DNA of 40,406 nucleotides from UBA2227 sp036677505 (lineage in GTDB: Bacteria; Bacillota_I; Bacilli_A; Erysipelotrichales; Erysipelotrichaceae). The DNA lies in the NCBI GenBank assembly GCA_036677505.1, contig JAVBWK010000022.1:1-40406 (forward strand), read 5' to 3'. Position numbers and translations under genes: made by a program. Below the pieces are notes generated by a model. That model made no database searches. It worked only from the letters and a program-made list of their open reading frames with translations, and was not told the DNA's origin. Shown here one piece after another: positions 1 to 7,297 of the stretch (positions within the stretch are counted from its first letter, which is position 1; every line of letters begins with the position of its first letter).

Positions 1-52
1 TCAAACTCTTCGATCTCATCTCTGTTTCATCACCTCTGCCGCTTGTTTTCCC

Positions 53-95
53 AAAGAAAAACGGAGTTAGAAATTCATATGAATTTTTAACCCCG
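53..95 (-). terminator. Intrinsic terminator downstream of pncB
   Basis: The arms at 62-76 and 81-95 form a roughly 15-bp stem (one A-C mismatch, one wobble pair) around an ATAT loop. Read on the minus strand the stem is followed by a T-rich run (complement of 53-61), as expected for Rho-independent termination of the leftward nicotinamidase-pncB transcript. The remaining bases 1-52 hold no gene I can support; short open frames exist on both strands but none has a convincing start or product. Confidence 0.6.
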
Positions 96-112
96 TATTT
101 GTCTACAGTCTG

Positions 113-130
113 AACCAACGTGAGTTGGTT
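113..130. other. Second hairpin abutting the pncB stop
   Basis: AACCAAC and GTTGGTT form a perfect 7-bp stem with a GTGA loop, immediately after the pncB stop codon. On the minus strand it lacks a U-tract, while on the plus strand it is followed by a T-rich stretch. It may stabilise the pncB mRNA 3' end or stop plus-strand transcription entering from the left. The hairpin is seen; its role is inference. Confidence 0.4.
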
Positions 131-131
131 T

Positions 132-1571
132 TCATTTACGATTGCTTTGAATCATCTGATTTTTTAAATCCCATAATTTCTGAGATAAGTCGACGTAATA
201 ATTGTGAGGGAAGGTCAGGCGTTTGACTTCATCCCACATCGAATCCATCTGTTTTTTACAGTAATCTCTTGTTTCAGCAACGGACGGAACTTTGTAAACC
301 AGTTGGCCATTGACAAAAATCGGGACCTGTAATACGACATAATCATAGTCTTTGATCGTTTTTCGTTTCCAGGGAGCAATAGGGTCAAACAGGGTGTATT
401 CATCGGTATCAACGACCTCATCTGCCAGCATGATGCAGTCACCCAGCGCTTTCTGCGTAGCTTTATCGATGAAACGGATGACTTTCTTAAAACCCGGATT
501 TGTGATCTTTTCCAGATTGTCACTGATTTTGATTTTCGGTATGATTTCGTCTTCGATCTCCTGAGCCACAAGTTTGTATACACCGCCAAGAACCGGTGTC
601 GATCGCGAAGTGATCAGATTCTCGCCGACGCCGAAGATATCGATCTGAGCTTCCTGGATAAGCAGGTCGTCGATCAGGTTTTCATCCAGTGAGTTGGATG
701 CAATGATCTTGCAATCTGTCAGACCGGCTTCATCCAGCATTTTACGCGCTTTTTTTGAAAGGTATGATAAATCTCCAGAGTCCAGTCGGATGGCTTTGAG
801 CCGGTACCCGTTAGGTATCAGATAATCGTTGGCGACTTTAATGGCGTTCACAACTCCTGATTTTAACGTATCGTAGGTATCCACCAGAAGGATGCAGTTA
901 TCCGGATTGATTTTCGCATAACTCAGAAAAGCATCATACTCACTATCGTGCATCTGAATATAGCTGTGGGCAATCGTTCCGGAGATATTGAGTTGGTGCT
1001 GATAACCGGCCAGGGTGTTGGAGGTTGCTGTGGCACCGGCTATGACTGCACAGCGGGCCCCTTCGATGGCTGCATCAAAGCCCTGGGCTCTTCTTGCCCC
1101 AAACTCGATGACGGCGCGACCTTTGGCAGCATTGACAATCCGGCTGGCCTTTGTGGTCACCAGTGTCGGGTAGTTAACACATAACAGTAAGATCGTTTCA
1201 ATCAGCTGGGCTTCAATCACGTTGCCACGAACAGTGATCAGCGGTTGGTTATTGAATACGACGGTTCCATCCGGAACCGACCAGATATCGATATTTAGTT
1301 TCAGATTCCTCAGATAATCCAGAAAGGCTTCGTCAAAGGTTTTTTTACTGCGAAGATAATCGATTTGCTCATCATTGAATGAGAAGTGCTGAATGATTTC
1401 AACCAATCGGTGAAGTCCGTTGAAGATCAGATATCCGCCCTGATCCGGCAGTCTTCGTACAAACATATCAAAATAGGCTATCTGCTCATGACGGTTTTCC
1501 TTAAAATAGGCGTAAGCCATCGAAAATTCATAAAAATCAGTAAGCATCGACAGTTCATTGATTTTTAACAT
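132..1571 (-). CDS. pncB: Nicotinate phosphoribosyltransferase
   Basis: This enzyme converts nicotinate and PRPP to nicotinate mononucleotide, the entry step of NAD salvage (Preiss-Handler route) in the cytoplasm. The 479-residue length fits the family. Visible signatures are the N-terminal TDFYEFSMAYAY segment (11-22), the GTIAH segment with the likely phospho-acceptor His202, the phosphate-binding IRLDSGDL segment (261-268) and a later FGVGENL motif. The ATG start is preceded by GAGGAG on the minus strand. The first seven bases overlap the end of the nicotinamidase gene, so the two are translationally coupled and sequential in the pathway: nicotinamidase makes the nicotinate that this enzyme uses. 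Family assignment is secure from the motifs and the neighbour. Confidence 0.96.
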   Translation of the reverse strand: MLKINELSMLTDFYEFSMAYAYFKENRHEQIAYFDMFVRRLPDQGGYLIFNGLHRLVEIIQHFSFNDEQIDYLRSKKTFDEAFLDYLRNLKLNIDIWSVPDGTVVFNNQPLITVRGNVIEAQLIETILLLCVNYPTLVTTKASRIVNAAKGRAVIEFGARRAQGFDAAIEGARCAVIAGATATSNTLAGYQHQLNISGTIAHSYIQMHDSEYDAFLSYAKINPDNCILLVDTYDTLKSGVVNAIKVANDYLIPNGYRLKAIRLDSGDLSYLSKKARKMLDEAGLTDCKIIASNSLDENLIDDLLIQEAQIDIFGVGENLITSRSTPVLGGVYKLVAQEIEDEIIPKIKISDNLEKITNPGFKKVIRFIDKATQKALGDCIMLADEVVDTDEYTLFDPIAPWKRKTIKDYDYVVLQVPIFVNGQLVYKVPSVAETRDYCKKQMDSMWDEVKRLTFPHNYYVDLSQKLWDLKNQMIQSNRK

Positions 1572-2149
1572 ACATACTCCTCGACCACACGGATCCCATA
1601 TTGTTTCATCAAAGTCAAAGCAAAATCGTGATATAGTTCTTTGGGATGGCCTGGGGCTTCAAAGGTTGCAACGGCATTGGCAACGACTGTAATTATGGAG
1701 TCAAGATTGTGCTGATGGATATAGGCCTGAAGCGTGGAAGCAAACTGCAGGACACATATATCGGTCACACAGCCGGTGATGACATATTCTTTAAAATAAC
1801 CGGAGTCTGAAAACCACTTCTGAAAGGCAGGTGCCAAAAATCCGTTGACACTGTTTTTCTCAATAAAGCACACATCCTGCGCATATGGCTTAAGTTCATC
1901 GACCCATTCACTCTCTGATGTACCGCTGACACAATGAGAAGGATAAGCCAAAAATTCCTTGGCATCTTGAGGATGACGGTCTAAAAAAGCAATGATCGGT
2001 TCATTGGCTTGTTTAAAACACTTGATTAATTCAATGATATTACCGATAATGTCTTTGATGCTCGCATCCGCCATCGGTCCTTCAACCATAAACCCGTTGA
2101 CCATATCAATGATGACCAAACAGGAAGATTCATTTCGTATATCGTTCAT
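1565..2149 (-). CDS. pncA: Nicotinamidase (isochorismatase-fold cysteine hydrolase)
   Basis: This predicted cytoplasmic enzyme deamidates nicotinamide to nicotinate. The 194-residue protein shows the cysteine-hydrolase triad in order: Asp15 in VIIDMVNGF, Lys98 in IEKNS and Cys127 in ITGCVTDIC. Candidate metal ligands are Asp57, His59 and His72. The start ATG follows an AGAGGTAG ribosome site on the minus strand. It is the first gene of a two-gene leftward operon with pncB, overlapping it by 7 bp, which is the main reason to prefer nicotinamidase over other isochorismatase-like hydrolases. The name pncA rests on function and context; the protein is more YrdC/YueJ-like in length than the longest PncA proteins. 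Confidence 0.88.
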   Translation of the reverse strand: MNDIRNESSCLVIIDMVNGFMVEGPMADASIKDIIGNIIELIKCFKQANEPIIAFLDRHPQDAKEFLAYPSHCVSGTSESEWVDELKPYAQDVCFIEKNSVNGFLAPAFQKWFSDSGYFKEYVITGCVTDICVLQFASTLQAYIHQHNLDSIITVVANAVATFEAPGHPKELYHDFALTLMKQYGIRVVEEYVC

Positions 2150-2172
2150 GTTTCTACCTCTGCTTTCATTTA

Positions 2173-2201
2173 ATTATAGGACCTTTTTGATGCTTTGTAT
2201 A
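2173..2201 (-). promoter_or_regulatory. SigA-type promoter for nicotinamidase-pncB
   Basis: On the minus strand, TATACA (2201-2196) and a perfect TATAAT (2178-2173) are separated by 17 bp. They lie about 25 bp upstream of the nicotinamidase start. The -35 region overlaps a TATAGT hexamer (2198-2203) on the plus strand that could serve the divergent yfmF gene, so the two promoters may compete. Confidence 0.6.
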
Positions 2202-2227
2202 GTGTTGTTACCCACCAAGGAGGTCAT

Positions 2228-3493
2228 ATGAAAACCATAGTCCTTAATGAAAATCTTTCACTGAATATCATTCGAACCGGGAAATTCAAAGATATTTCCT
2301 TTTCATTTCGATTTCTTTCGAAGATATCGCAGCGTAATGCGACCATAGCTGCCCTGGTTGCTCAAATGGCGTCTGATCGTAATGAAAAGGCTGAAACAAA
2401 AGTCGAAATGACCCGACTTTCTGATCTTTTTTATGGCAGTTATATCGATGTCAGAAATACCGGCTACGGAGAAGCTTTATGTACGGAATTCAGAACCAAA
2501 GTCATCGACGGCCGCTATGTCGGTCAGTCTGTATTGCTTGACGGTTTCTTTGAGTGGTTCACTGACATGATCCGATATCCGCTGATCAGTGATGAGACGC
2601 TGAAAGAAGCTAAGAAAAATGTCGAGAGCATGCTGATCCGTTCAATGGATAATCCCATGCAGTTTGCTGTCAAAAAAGCATTTGAAACCGCAGGGAAGGG
2701 CTATCCTTTGTCGGTTAATATCATGGGATCGCTCGATATGCTCAATGATATAAGCATTGATGAATGTAAAGATTTCCTCCGTGATCTGCATGCACATGCA
2801 CGACTGGATGTTTTCGTTATCGGTGATATCGAAGAAACTGAGATCTCTGACAAGATCAGGGACAGTTTTCTTTTTAAAGCCAAAAGAAATGTAGCTGCCA
2901 TGTACCGTTTAGAGAAGAATACCCTTGAATCAATCGTTTGGCCGAAAAATATGCGACAGTCTAATCTGGTGATCATTTACAATCCGCAAATTTTACCAAT
3001 TGATAAAGACTATTGGCCGTATAGAGTCGCTTTGACGGCATTCGGTCAAATCCCGGCATCGCTGTGCTTCACGGAAATCAGGGAAAAGCGCAGTCTGTGT
3101 TACTCCATCGGTGCTCAGGCCATCACCTTTGACGGGGTTGCCTTTGTTTATGCCGGTATTGATGCACTCAAGGCACAGGATGTTGAAGATCTTATCGATA
3201 TTCAGCTCGATGCGGTCAGACACGGATCAATTAGCGACACGCTGATTGATGCCAGCAAAAAAATGATGATCAATTCGATCCGACAGATCGAAGATGATCC
3301 CTCAATGCTGATCAATTATTACTATCAGATGCTGCTGATCGGCCGCTATAAGAGTAAAGATGAAATCATTGATGACATCATGACTGTAAGAACACAGGAT
3401 ATCAGTGATGTGTTTAATAAGATGTCAAAGACATTGCGGTTTTTGTTGAAAGGAGACGGAAATCATGAAGAAGATATCGAATCAACGGTTTAA
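2228..3493 (+). CDS. yfmF: M16-family peptidase-like protein YfmF (no HxxEH motif)
   Basis: This M16 (pitrilysin/mitochondrial processing peptidase) family member of 421 residues lacks the zinc-binding HxxEH motif: the equivalent N-terminal helix reads QRNATIAALVAQMAS with no His-Glu-His. It is therefore probably the non-catalytic partner of the next gene product, as in other M16 heterodimers. In Bacillus the YfmF/YfmH pair is linked to the 5-aminopentanol modification of elongation factor P. The ATG at 2228 is chosen because AAGGAGG sits 4 bp upstream; an in-frame TTG at 2195 has no ribosome site. It overlaps the next gene by 29 bp. Family is certain; the EF-P role is knowledge from Bacillus, not shown here. 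Confidence 0.85.
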   Translation: MKTIVLNENLSLNIIRTGKFKDISFSFRFLSKISQRNATIAALVAQMASDRNEKAETKVEMTRLSDLFYGSYIDVRNTGYGEALCTEFRTKVIDGRYVGQSVLLDGFFEWFTDMIRYPLISDETLKEAKKNVESMLIRSMDNPMQFAVKKAFETAGKGYPLSVNIMGSLDMLNDISIDECKDFLRDLHAHARLDVFVIGDIEETEISDKIRDSFLFKAKRNVAAMYRLEKNTLESIVWPKNMRQSNLVIIYNPQILPIDKDYWPYRVALTAFGQIPASLCFTEIREKRSLCYSIGAQAITFDGVAFVYAGIDALKAQDVEDLIDIQLDAVRHGSISDTLIDASKKMMINSIRQIEDDPSMLINYYYQMLLIGRYKSKDEIIDDIMTVRTQDISDVFNKMSKTLRFLLKGDGNHEEDIESTV

Positions 3494-4742
3494 AGAGACG
3501 ATCTATGAGCAAGTAATCAGCAGCGGTCTTCATGTAGCCGTCATTCACAAACCGGGTTATATTGGCTCAAGTGCACTAATAGCGACACCTTTCGGTGGTA
3601 TGCATACCCAACTGATCGATGAATCGAGAAATATCTATGAGATATTGCCGGGCAGTGCTCACTTTTTAGAGCATAAGCTGTTTGAAAGCGAAGAGGGGGA
3701 CATCCTCACCGCATTTACCGAAATCGGTGCCTCAGTGAATGCATTTACTTCATATGAAGAAACCGTGTATTATTTCTCTACATCCGAAGATATTGAACAG
3801 CCGCTGAATATGCTGCTTGATTTTGTCAGTGACTTGCGGATCAGTGATGCTTCTGTCGAAAAAGAAAAGGGGATCATCATTCAGGAATTGCGTATGTATG
3901 ATCAGATGCCGGATGCACGGCTGGTGCATGAAACTTACCGGTCATTGTTTGTCGATCATCCGTTTCAATATGATATCGGCGGCAGCGAACAAACCGTACA
4001 AGCCATAACCAAAGAGCATCTGACGATGTGTTATCAACTCAATTATCACCCGCAGCGGATGCTGCTTGTGATTGCTACAGGAGATGATCCTCAGCGGATG
4101 ATCAGTATTGCCGAAAGGAATCACGCGTCAAAAGTATTTGAACCGATCAGGAAAGTAAAGTCGCTAAACATTACGGAACCTCCGTTTGTTCACAGAAAGC
4201 ATTATGAGTTTTCACTGGACGTTCAGTCTTTGAAGTCAACGGTCACATATAAAATCAACCATACTTATATGGTTGAGCGAGAACGGAAAATCGCAGAATG
4301 GTCTTTGCGTCTGTTACTTGAGTCAACATTCAGTTCTTTGAATCCTAGCTATCAGCAATGGATGGATGCAGGCATCATTTCTGATTTTTTCGGTTATGAA
4401 ATCGATCTTGGGGACGGTTACGGATTGCTGATGTTTTACAATGAAACCGACGATGTCAAATCATTTGAGACATTTTTGGACAGACAGCTCAAAGATATGA
4501 GCATTCAGACAGAAACGCTCGAGCAGCTAAAACGCCGTTTTCTGGGTCAGGCATTGCGAAGCCTCAATGACCTTGAAGATATGGCCATATCATTTATCCG
4601 GTCACGGTTTGCAGGGGCCGACTATTTTGAAAGCCTGACTTGGGTCGAGGAAATCACCTTAGATGAAGTTGAGAATGTTCGCGGCTTGCTTGATTTAGGT
4701 AACAAATGCACGGTGTCGATAAAAAGCAAAAAAAGTGTCTAA
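3465..4742 (+). CDS. yfmH: M16-family zinc peptidase YfmH
   Basis: This 425-residue M16 metallopeptidase has an intact HFLEH motif (His66, Glu69, His70) and a downstream acidic segment (Glu141 in IIIQELRM) as the likely third zinc ligand. It probably forms a heterodimer with the preceding HxxEH-less protein, contributing the catalytic half. In Bacillus subtilis the homologous pair is required for elongation factor P 5-aminopentanolylation. The start ATG is preceded by AAAGGAG inside the end of yfmF, and the 29-bp overlap indicates translational coupling. No clear terminator follows; instead there is a nested palindrome before the ssb promoter. Confidence 0.9.
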   Translation: MKKISNQRFKETIYEQVISSGLHVAVIHKPGYIGSSALIATPFGGMHTQLIDESRNIYEILPGSAHFLEHKLFESEEGDILTAFTEIGASVNAFTSYEETVYYFSTSEDIEQPLNMLLDFVSDLRISDASVEKEKGIIIQELRMYDQMPDARLVHETYRSLFVDHPFQYDIGGSEQTVQAITKEHLTMCYQLNYHPQRMLLVIATGDDPQRMISIAERNHASKVFEPIRKVKSLNITEPPFVHRKHYEFSLDVQSLKSTVTYKINHTYMVERERKIAEWSLRLLLESTFSSLNPSYQQWMDAGIISDFFGYEIDLGDGYGLLMFYNETDDVKSFETFLDRQLKDMSIQTETLEQLKRRFLGQALRSLNDLEDMAISFIRSRFAGADYFESLTWVEEITLDEVENVRGLLDLGNKCTVSIKSKKSV

Positions 4743-4771
4743 ACTGCATTTATTGTAAGATACAAGCTAGA

Positions 4772-4802
4772 TAATGCCCTTTTTTGGCAAAAAATTGCAT
4801 TA
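4772..4802. repeat. Nested palindrome between yfmH and ssb
   Basis: Outer arms TAATGC (4772-4777) and GCATTA (4797-4802) enclose inner arms TTTTTT (4780-4785) and AAAAAA (4789-4794) around GGC. There is no U-tract after it, so it is a poor terminator. It lies just upstream of the ssb promoter and could be an operator or an mRNA end-stabilising hairpin. Confidence 0.4.
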
Positions 4803-4810
4803 TAGGCGAT

Positions 4811-4839
4811 TTGAAAGTTTATCTTGATTCTGCGATAAT
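4811..4839 (+). promoter_or_regulatory. SigA-type promoter for ssb
   Basis: TTGAAA (4811-4816) and GATAAT (4834-4839) are separated by 17 bp, about 27 bp upstream of the ssb start. Confidence 0.65.
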
Positions 4840-4865
4840 CCTTTTTGCAACAAAGGAGGATTCAT

Positions 4866-5189
4866 ATGTTGAATCAAATCGTTTTAGTAGGTCGTGTCGT
4901 TCAGTTGCCGGAAATCAGGGAAACTCCTTCCGGTACCAAAGTAGCTACGCTGCAATTGGAAGTGGATCGCAATTTCCGTAACAGTCATGGGGAGTTTGAA
5001 AGAGATGTATTCAATATCACACTTTGGCGAGGGGTAGCGGAAACGACGATCAGCGTCTGTGAAATCGGCAGTCTGGTTGGGATCAAAGGCAGGATCCAGG
5101 CAAACTCCTACGAAAACAAAGAACAGAAGCAGATTCACAGTTTTGAAGTGATTGCCGAGAAAGTTTCCTTTCTGCATCCGAAATCCTGA
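4866..5189 (+). CDS. ssb: Single-stranded DNA-binding protein, short (SsbB-like)
   Basis: This is an OB-fold single-stranded DNA-binding protein with the typical start MLNQIVLVGRV and the segment FNITLWRG. It is only 107 residues long and ends just after the OB fold at HPKS. The acidic C-terminal tip (DDxxPF-like) that recruits repair and replication partners is absent, as is the glycine/glutamine-rich linker. In that respect it resembles SsbB of Bacillus, which acts in natural transformation, rather than the essential SsbA. The ATG at 4866 is supported by AAAGGAGG just upstream. It has its own promoter and terminator, so it is probably monocistronic. A full-length SSB must exist elsewhere if this is the accessory paralogue. 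Confidence 0.9.
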   Translation: MLNQIVLVGRVVQLPEIRETPSGTKVATLQLEVDRNFRNSHGEFERDVFNITLWRGVAETTISVCEIGSLVGIKGRIQANSYENKEQKQIHSFEVIAEKVSFLHPKS

Positions 5190-5196
5190 TTTGCTT

Positions 5197-5222
5197 AAAA
5201 ACGGTTCATGACCGTTTTTTTT
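5197..5222 (+). terminator. Rho-independent terminator of ssb
   Basis: The stem AAAACGGT/ACCGTTTT with a five-base loop (TCATG) is followed by a run of T, starting 7 bp after the ssb stop. Coordinates are good to about one base. Confidence 0.85.
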
Positions 5223-5237
5223 AACGCTCATTTTGTG

Positions 5238-5243
5238 TATAAT
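5238..5243 (+). promoter_or_regulatory. -10 element for thyA operon
   Basis: A perfect TATAAT hexamer lies 18 bp upstream of the thyA start codon, right after the ssb terminator. The -35 region falls in the terminator T-run and is poor, so only the -10 is claimed. Confidence 0.45.
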
Positions 5244-5261
5244 GAAATCACAGGTGATGAT

Positions 5262-6134
5262 ATGAAACAATACTTAGAATTATGCAGACACATACTTGAA
5301 CACGGAACACCCCGAAGCGATCGGACATCGACCGGAACCATCGGAACCTTCGGGTATCAGATGCGATTTAATCTGGAAGAAGGATTTCCCTTGCTTACAA
5401 CGAAGAAAACCCATTTCAAATCCGTTGCCGAAGAGCTGTTTTGGTTTTTGACCGGAAACACCAACATTCGACCGCTGGTACTCAAAGGAGTCCGTATCTG
5501 GAATGAATGGCCCTATGCCGAATATGTCAAACATCCGAATTTTCAAGGGGAGACCTTAAGCGAATTCATCGATAAGATCAGGGCGGATGAGGATTTTGCG
5601 AATCAACACGGCAATCTCGGTCCGGTGTACGGTAAGCAATGGCGTGACTTTTTCGGAGTCGATCAGATCGTCGATCTGATTGAAAATCTAAAGAACAATC
5701 CTTTTTCACGACGTCATATCGTCAGTGCCTGGAATCCTGCTCAGATTGAAGCCATGGCTTTGCCGCCGTGTCATGCGTTTATGCAGTTTTATGTCAGCGG
5801 TGACGGTAAAAAACTGTCCTTGCAGCTCTATCAGCGGTCTGCAGACGTATTTCTCGGTGTCCCGTTTAATATTGCATCATATTCATTGCTGCTGATGATG
5901 GTAGCTGATGTCTGCGGCTATCAGCCCTATGAGTTCGTGCATACATTTGGGGACGTTCATATTTACAATGACCATATCGATCTGGTAAAACTGCAGTTGC
6001 AAAGAGAACCAAGACCTCTGCCGAAGTTAAGCATTCTTAATCACCATGACTCGATTTTTGATTACAGCTGGGTGGATTTTGAGCTGACCGGCTATGATCC
6101 GCACCCGCATATCGCCGGAAAGGTCAGTGTCTGA
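5262..6134 (+). CDS. thyA: Thymidylate synthase
   Basis: This enzyme makes dTMP from dUMP with methylenetetrahydrofolate as carbon donor and reductant, releasing dihydrofolate. The 290-residue protein has the catalytic Cys170 in LPPCHAFMQFY, the dUMP-binding YQRSADVFLGVPFNI segment and SRRHIVSAWNP. A segment around 80-115 makes it longer than the Escherichia coli enzyme (264 residues), as in several Firmicutes. The ATG at 5262 has an AGGTGAT site upstream; the longer reading frame back to 5208 overlaps the terminator hairpin and is rejected. Its stop overlaps the dfrA start by one base, matching the functional link: DHFR recycles the dihydrofolate made here. Confidence 0.97.
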   Translation: MKQYLELCRHILEHGTPRSDRTSTGTIGTFGYQMRFNLEEGFPLLTTKKTHFKSVAEELFWFLTGNTNIRPLVLKGVRIWNEWPYAEYVKHPNFQGETLSEFIDKIRADEDFANQHGNLGPVYGKQWRDFFGVDQIVDLIENLKNNPFSRRHIVSAWNPAQIEAMALPPCHAFMQFYVSGDGKKLSLQLYQRSADVFLGVPFNIASYSLLLMMVADVCGYQPYEFVHTFGDVHIYNDHIDLVKLQLQREPRPLPKLSILNHHDSIFDYSWVDFELTGYDPHPHIAGKVSV

Positions 6135-6607
6135 TGATTACGATCATCGTTGCCATCGGTAACAATTATGTCATCGGCAAAGATGGCTGGATGCCATGGA
6201 ACCTGCCGGAAGACCTGAAGCAGTTTAAACACAAAACGCTGCATCATACGGTGGTCATGGGCAGAAAAACTTTTGAATCGATTGGCAAACCGTTACCCAA
6301 CCGTAAGAATCTGGTGGTTACCCGTGATCCGCGCTGGCATGTACAAGGGGTTGACGTTATCTCGGACTTTGAAGATTTTCTCAGACATAATCATCAAATC
6401 GATGATGAAATATTTATTGCCGGGGGAGCACAGATTTATCGAGCAGCGCTGCCTTACGCCGATAAACTGATCATCAGTCATATCGATACGGATATCGAAG
6501 GGGACACTTATTTTCCTAAGTGGGATCGTGCGAAGTTTGAATTGACTGAGTCTGAAGAATATGAGGGCTTTACGGTCAAGACCTATATGAAGAAGGTGAA
6601 TTTATGA
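6134..6607 (+). CDS. dfrA: Dihydrofolate reductase
   Basis: This 157-residue NADPH-dependent reductase regenerates tetrahydrofolate from the dihydrofolate released by ThyA. Signatures are the Met20-loop-like GWMPWNLPEDL segment, with Asp27 as the conserved active-site acid, then VVMGRKTFESIG for cofactor binding and FIAGGAQIY. The start is fused to the thyA stop (TGATG), and the stop overlaps plsC by 4 bp (ATGA), so the three genes are translationally coupled. It is a chromosomal, operon-embedded DHFR; nothing marks it as an acquired trimethoprim-resistance allele. Confidence 0.97.
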   Translation: MITIIVAIGNNYVIGKDGWMPWNLPEDLKQFKHKTLHHTVVMGRKTFESIGKPLPNRKNLVVTRDPRWHVQGVDVISDFEDFLRHNHQIDDEIFIAGGAQIYRAALPYADKLIISHIDTDIEGDTYFPKWDRAKFELTESEEYEGFTVKTYMKKVNL

Positions 6608-7293
6608 AGAAGTTCTGGTTATGGATGAAAATGGGCTTATACTTACCCGCAGTGTATATTTCCGCTCTTCAAAGCCGAAAGCAGCCGTTTACCGTCCGAT
6701 TCGAACTGGCAAAGGCCTGGTCGGCTATGATCATCCGAATGACAAACAGTAAGCTTGCCGTTGAGGGAGCGAATAATATCCCCTTAAAGGACGGGATGCT
6801 TTTTGTCGTCAACCACCAGGGATCGGTCGATGGATTTGTCCTTTTGGCAGCTTCTCCGGTTCCCATCAGTGCAGTCAGTAAAATCGAAAGCAAGAAGATA
6901 CCGTTTATGAATGTCTGGTACAGCAACATGGATGTGATCATGTTCGATCGCAACTCCGTAAAAGATTCCGTTGCCATGGTACAGAAACTGACAGATAGAT
7001 TAAAACGCGGTCATAATATGGTCATTTTCCCGGAAGGGACACGTTCTTACGGTAATACGATGGGAGAGTTTAAGGCCGGTGCTCTAAAAGCCGCAATCAA
7101 TGCTCAGGTACCGATCGTACCGGTTGCGCTGATAGATTCGTACAAAGCACTGGATGATCCCAAAGCAAAAAAAGTCACGATCAGAGTCCGCTATTTACAG
7201 CCGATTCATTATGAAGAATATCAGCCGCTGACCATTCAGCAGCTGGCTGATGATGTGCGTTTCCGTATACAGTCGGAACTTGAGAAAGAGTGA
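6604..7293 (+). CDS. plsC: 1-acyl-sn-glycerol-3-phosphate acyltransferase
   Basis: This membrane-associated acyltransferase is predicted to convert lysophosphatidate to phosphatidate in phospholipid synthesis. The 229-residue protein carries the NHQGSVD box (HX4D catalytic motif), FPEGTRSYGN (substrate-phosphate binding) and VPIVPVAL. The N-terminal 25 residues are amphipathic or hydrophobic and could anchor it to the membrane. It overlaps dfrA by 4 bp and is followed after 4 bp by pdp, so it is part of the thyA operon. PlsC beside thyA-dfrA has no obvious metabolic logic and probably reflects shared growth control. Confidence 0.92.
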   Translation: MKKFWLWMKMGLYLPAVYISALQSRKQPFTVRFELAKAWSAMIIRMTNSKLAVEGANNIPLKDGMLFVVNHQGSVDGFVLLAASPVPISAVSKIESKKIPFMNVWYSNMDVIMFDRNSVKDSVAMVQKLTDRLKRGHNMVIFPEGTRSYGNTMGEFKAGALKAAINAQVPIVPVALIDSYKALDDPKAKKVTIRVRYLQPIHYEEYQPLTIQQLADDVRFRIQSELEKE

Positions 7294-7297
7294 AGAT

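Noticed and set aside
1..52. Partial gene at the left edge
   Set aside because: Short open frames exist on both strands, including a minus-strand ATG at 19 with an AGAGGTG 12 bp away, but about 50 bases are too few to support a gene.
2228..4742. yfmF/yfmH as one frameshifted gene
   Set aside because: Each has its own Shine-Dalgarno and start, the second has a full HxxEH domain, and the two-gene arrangement with 29-bp overlap is normal for this pair.
4772..4802. ComK-type box upstream of the SsbB-like gene
   Set aside because: ComK sites are AAAA-N5-TTTT pairs; here the order is T6-N3-A6, the reverse.
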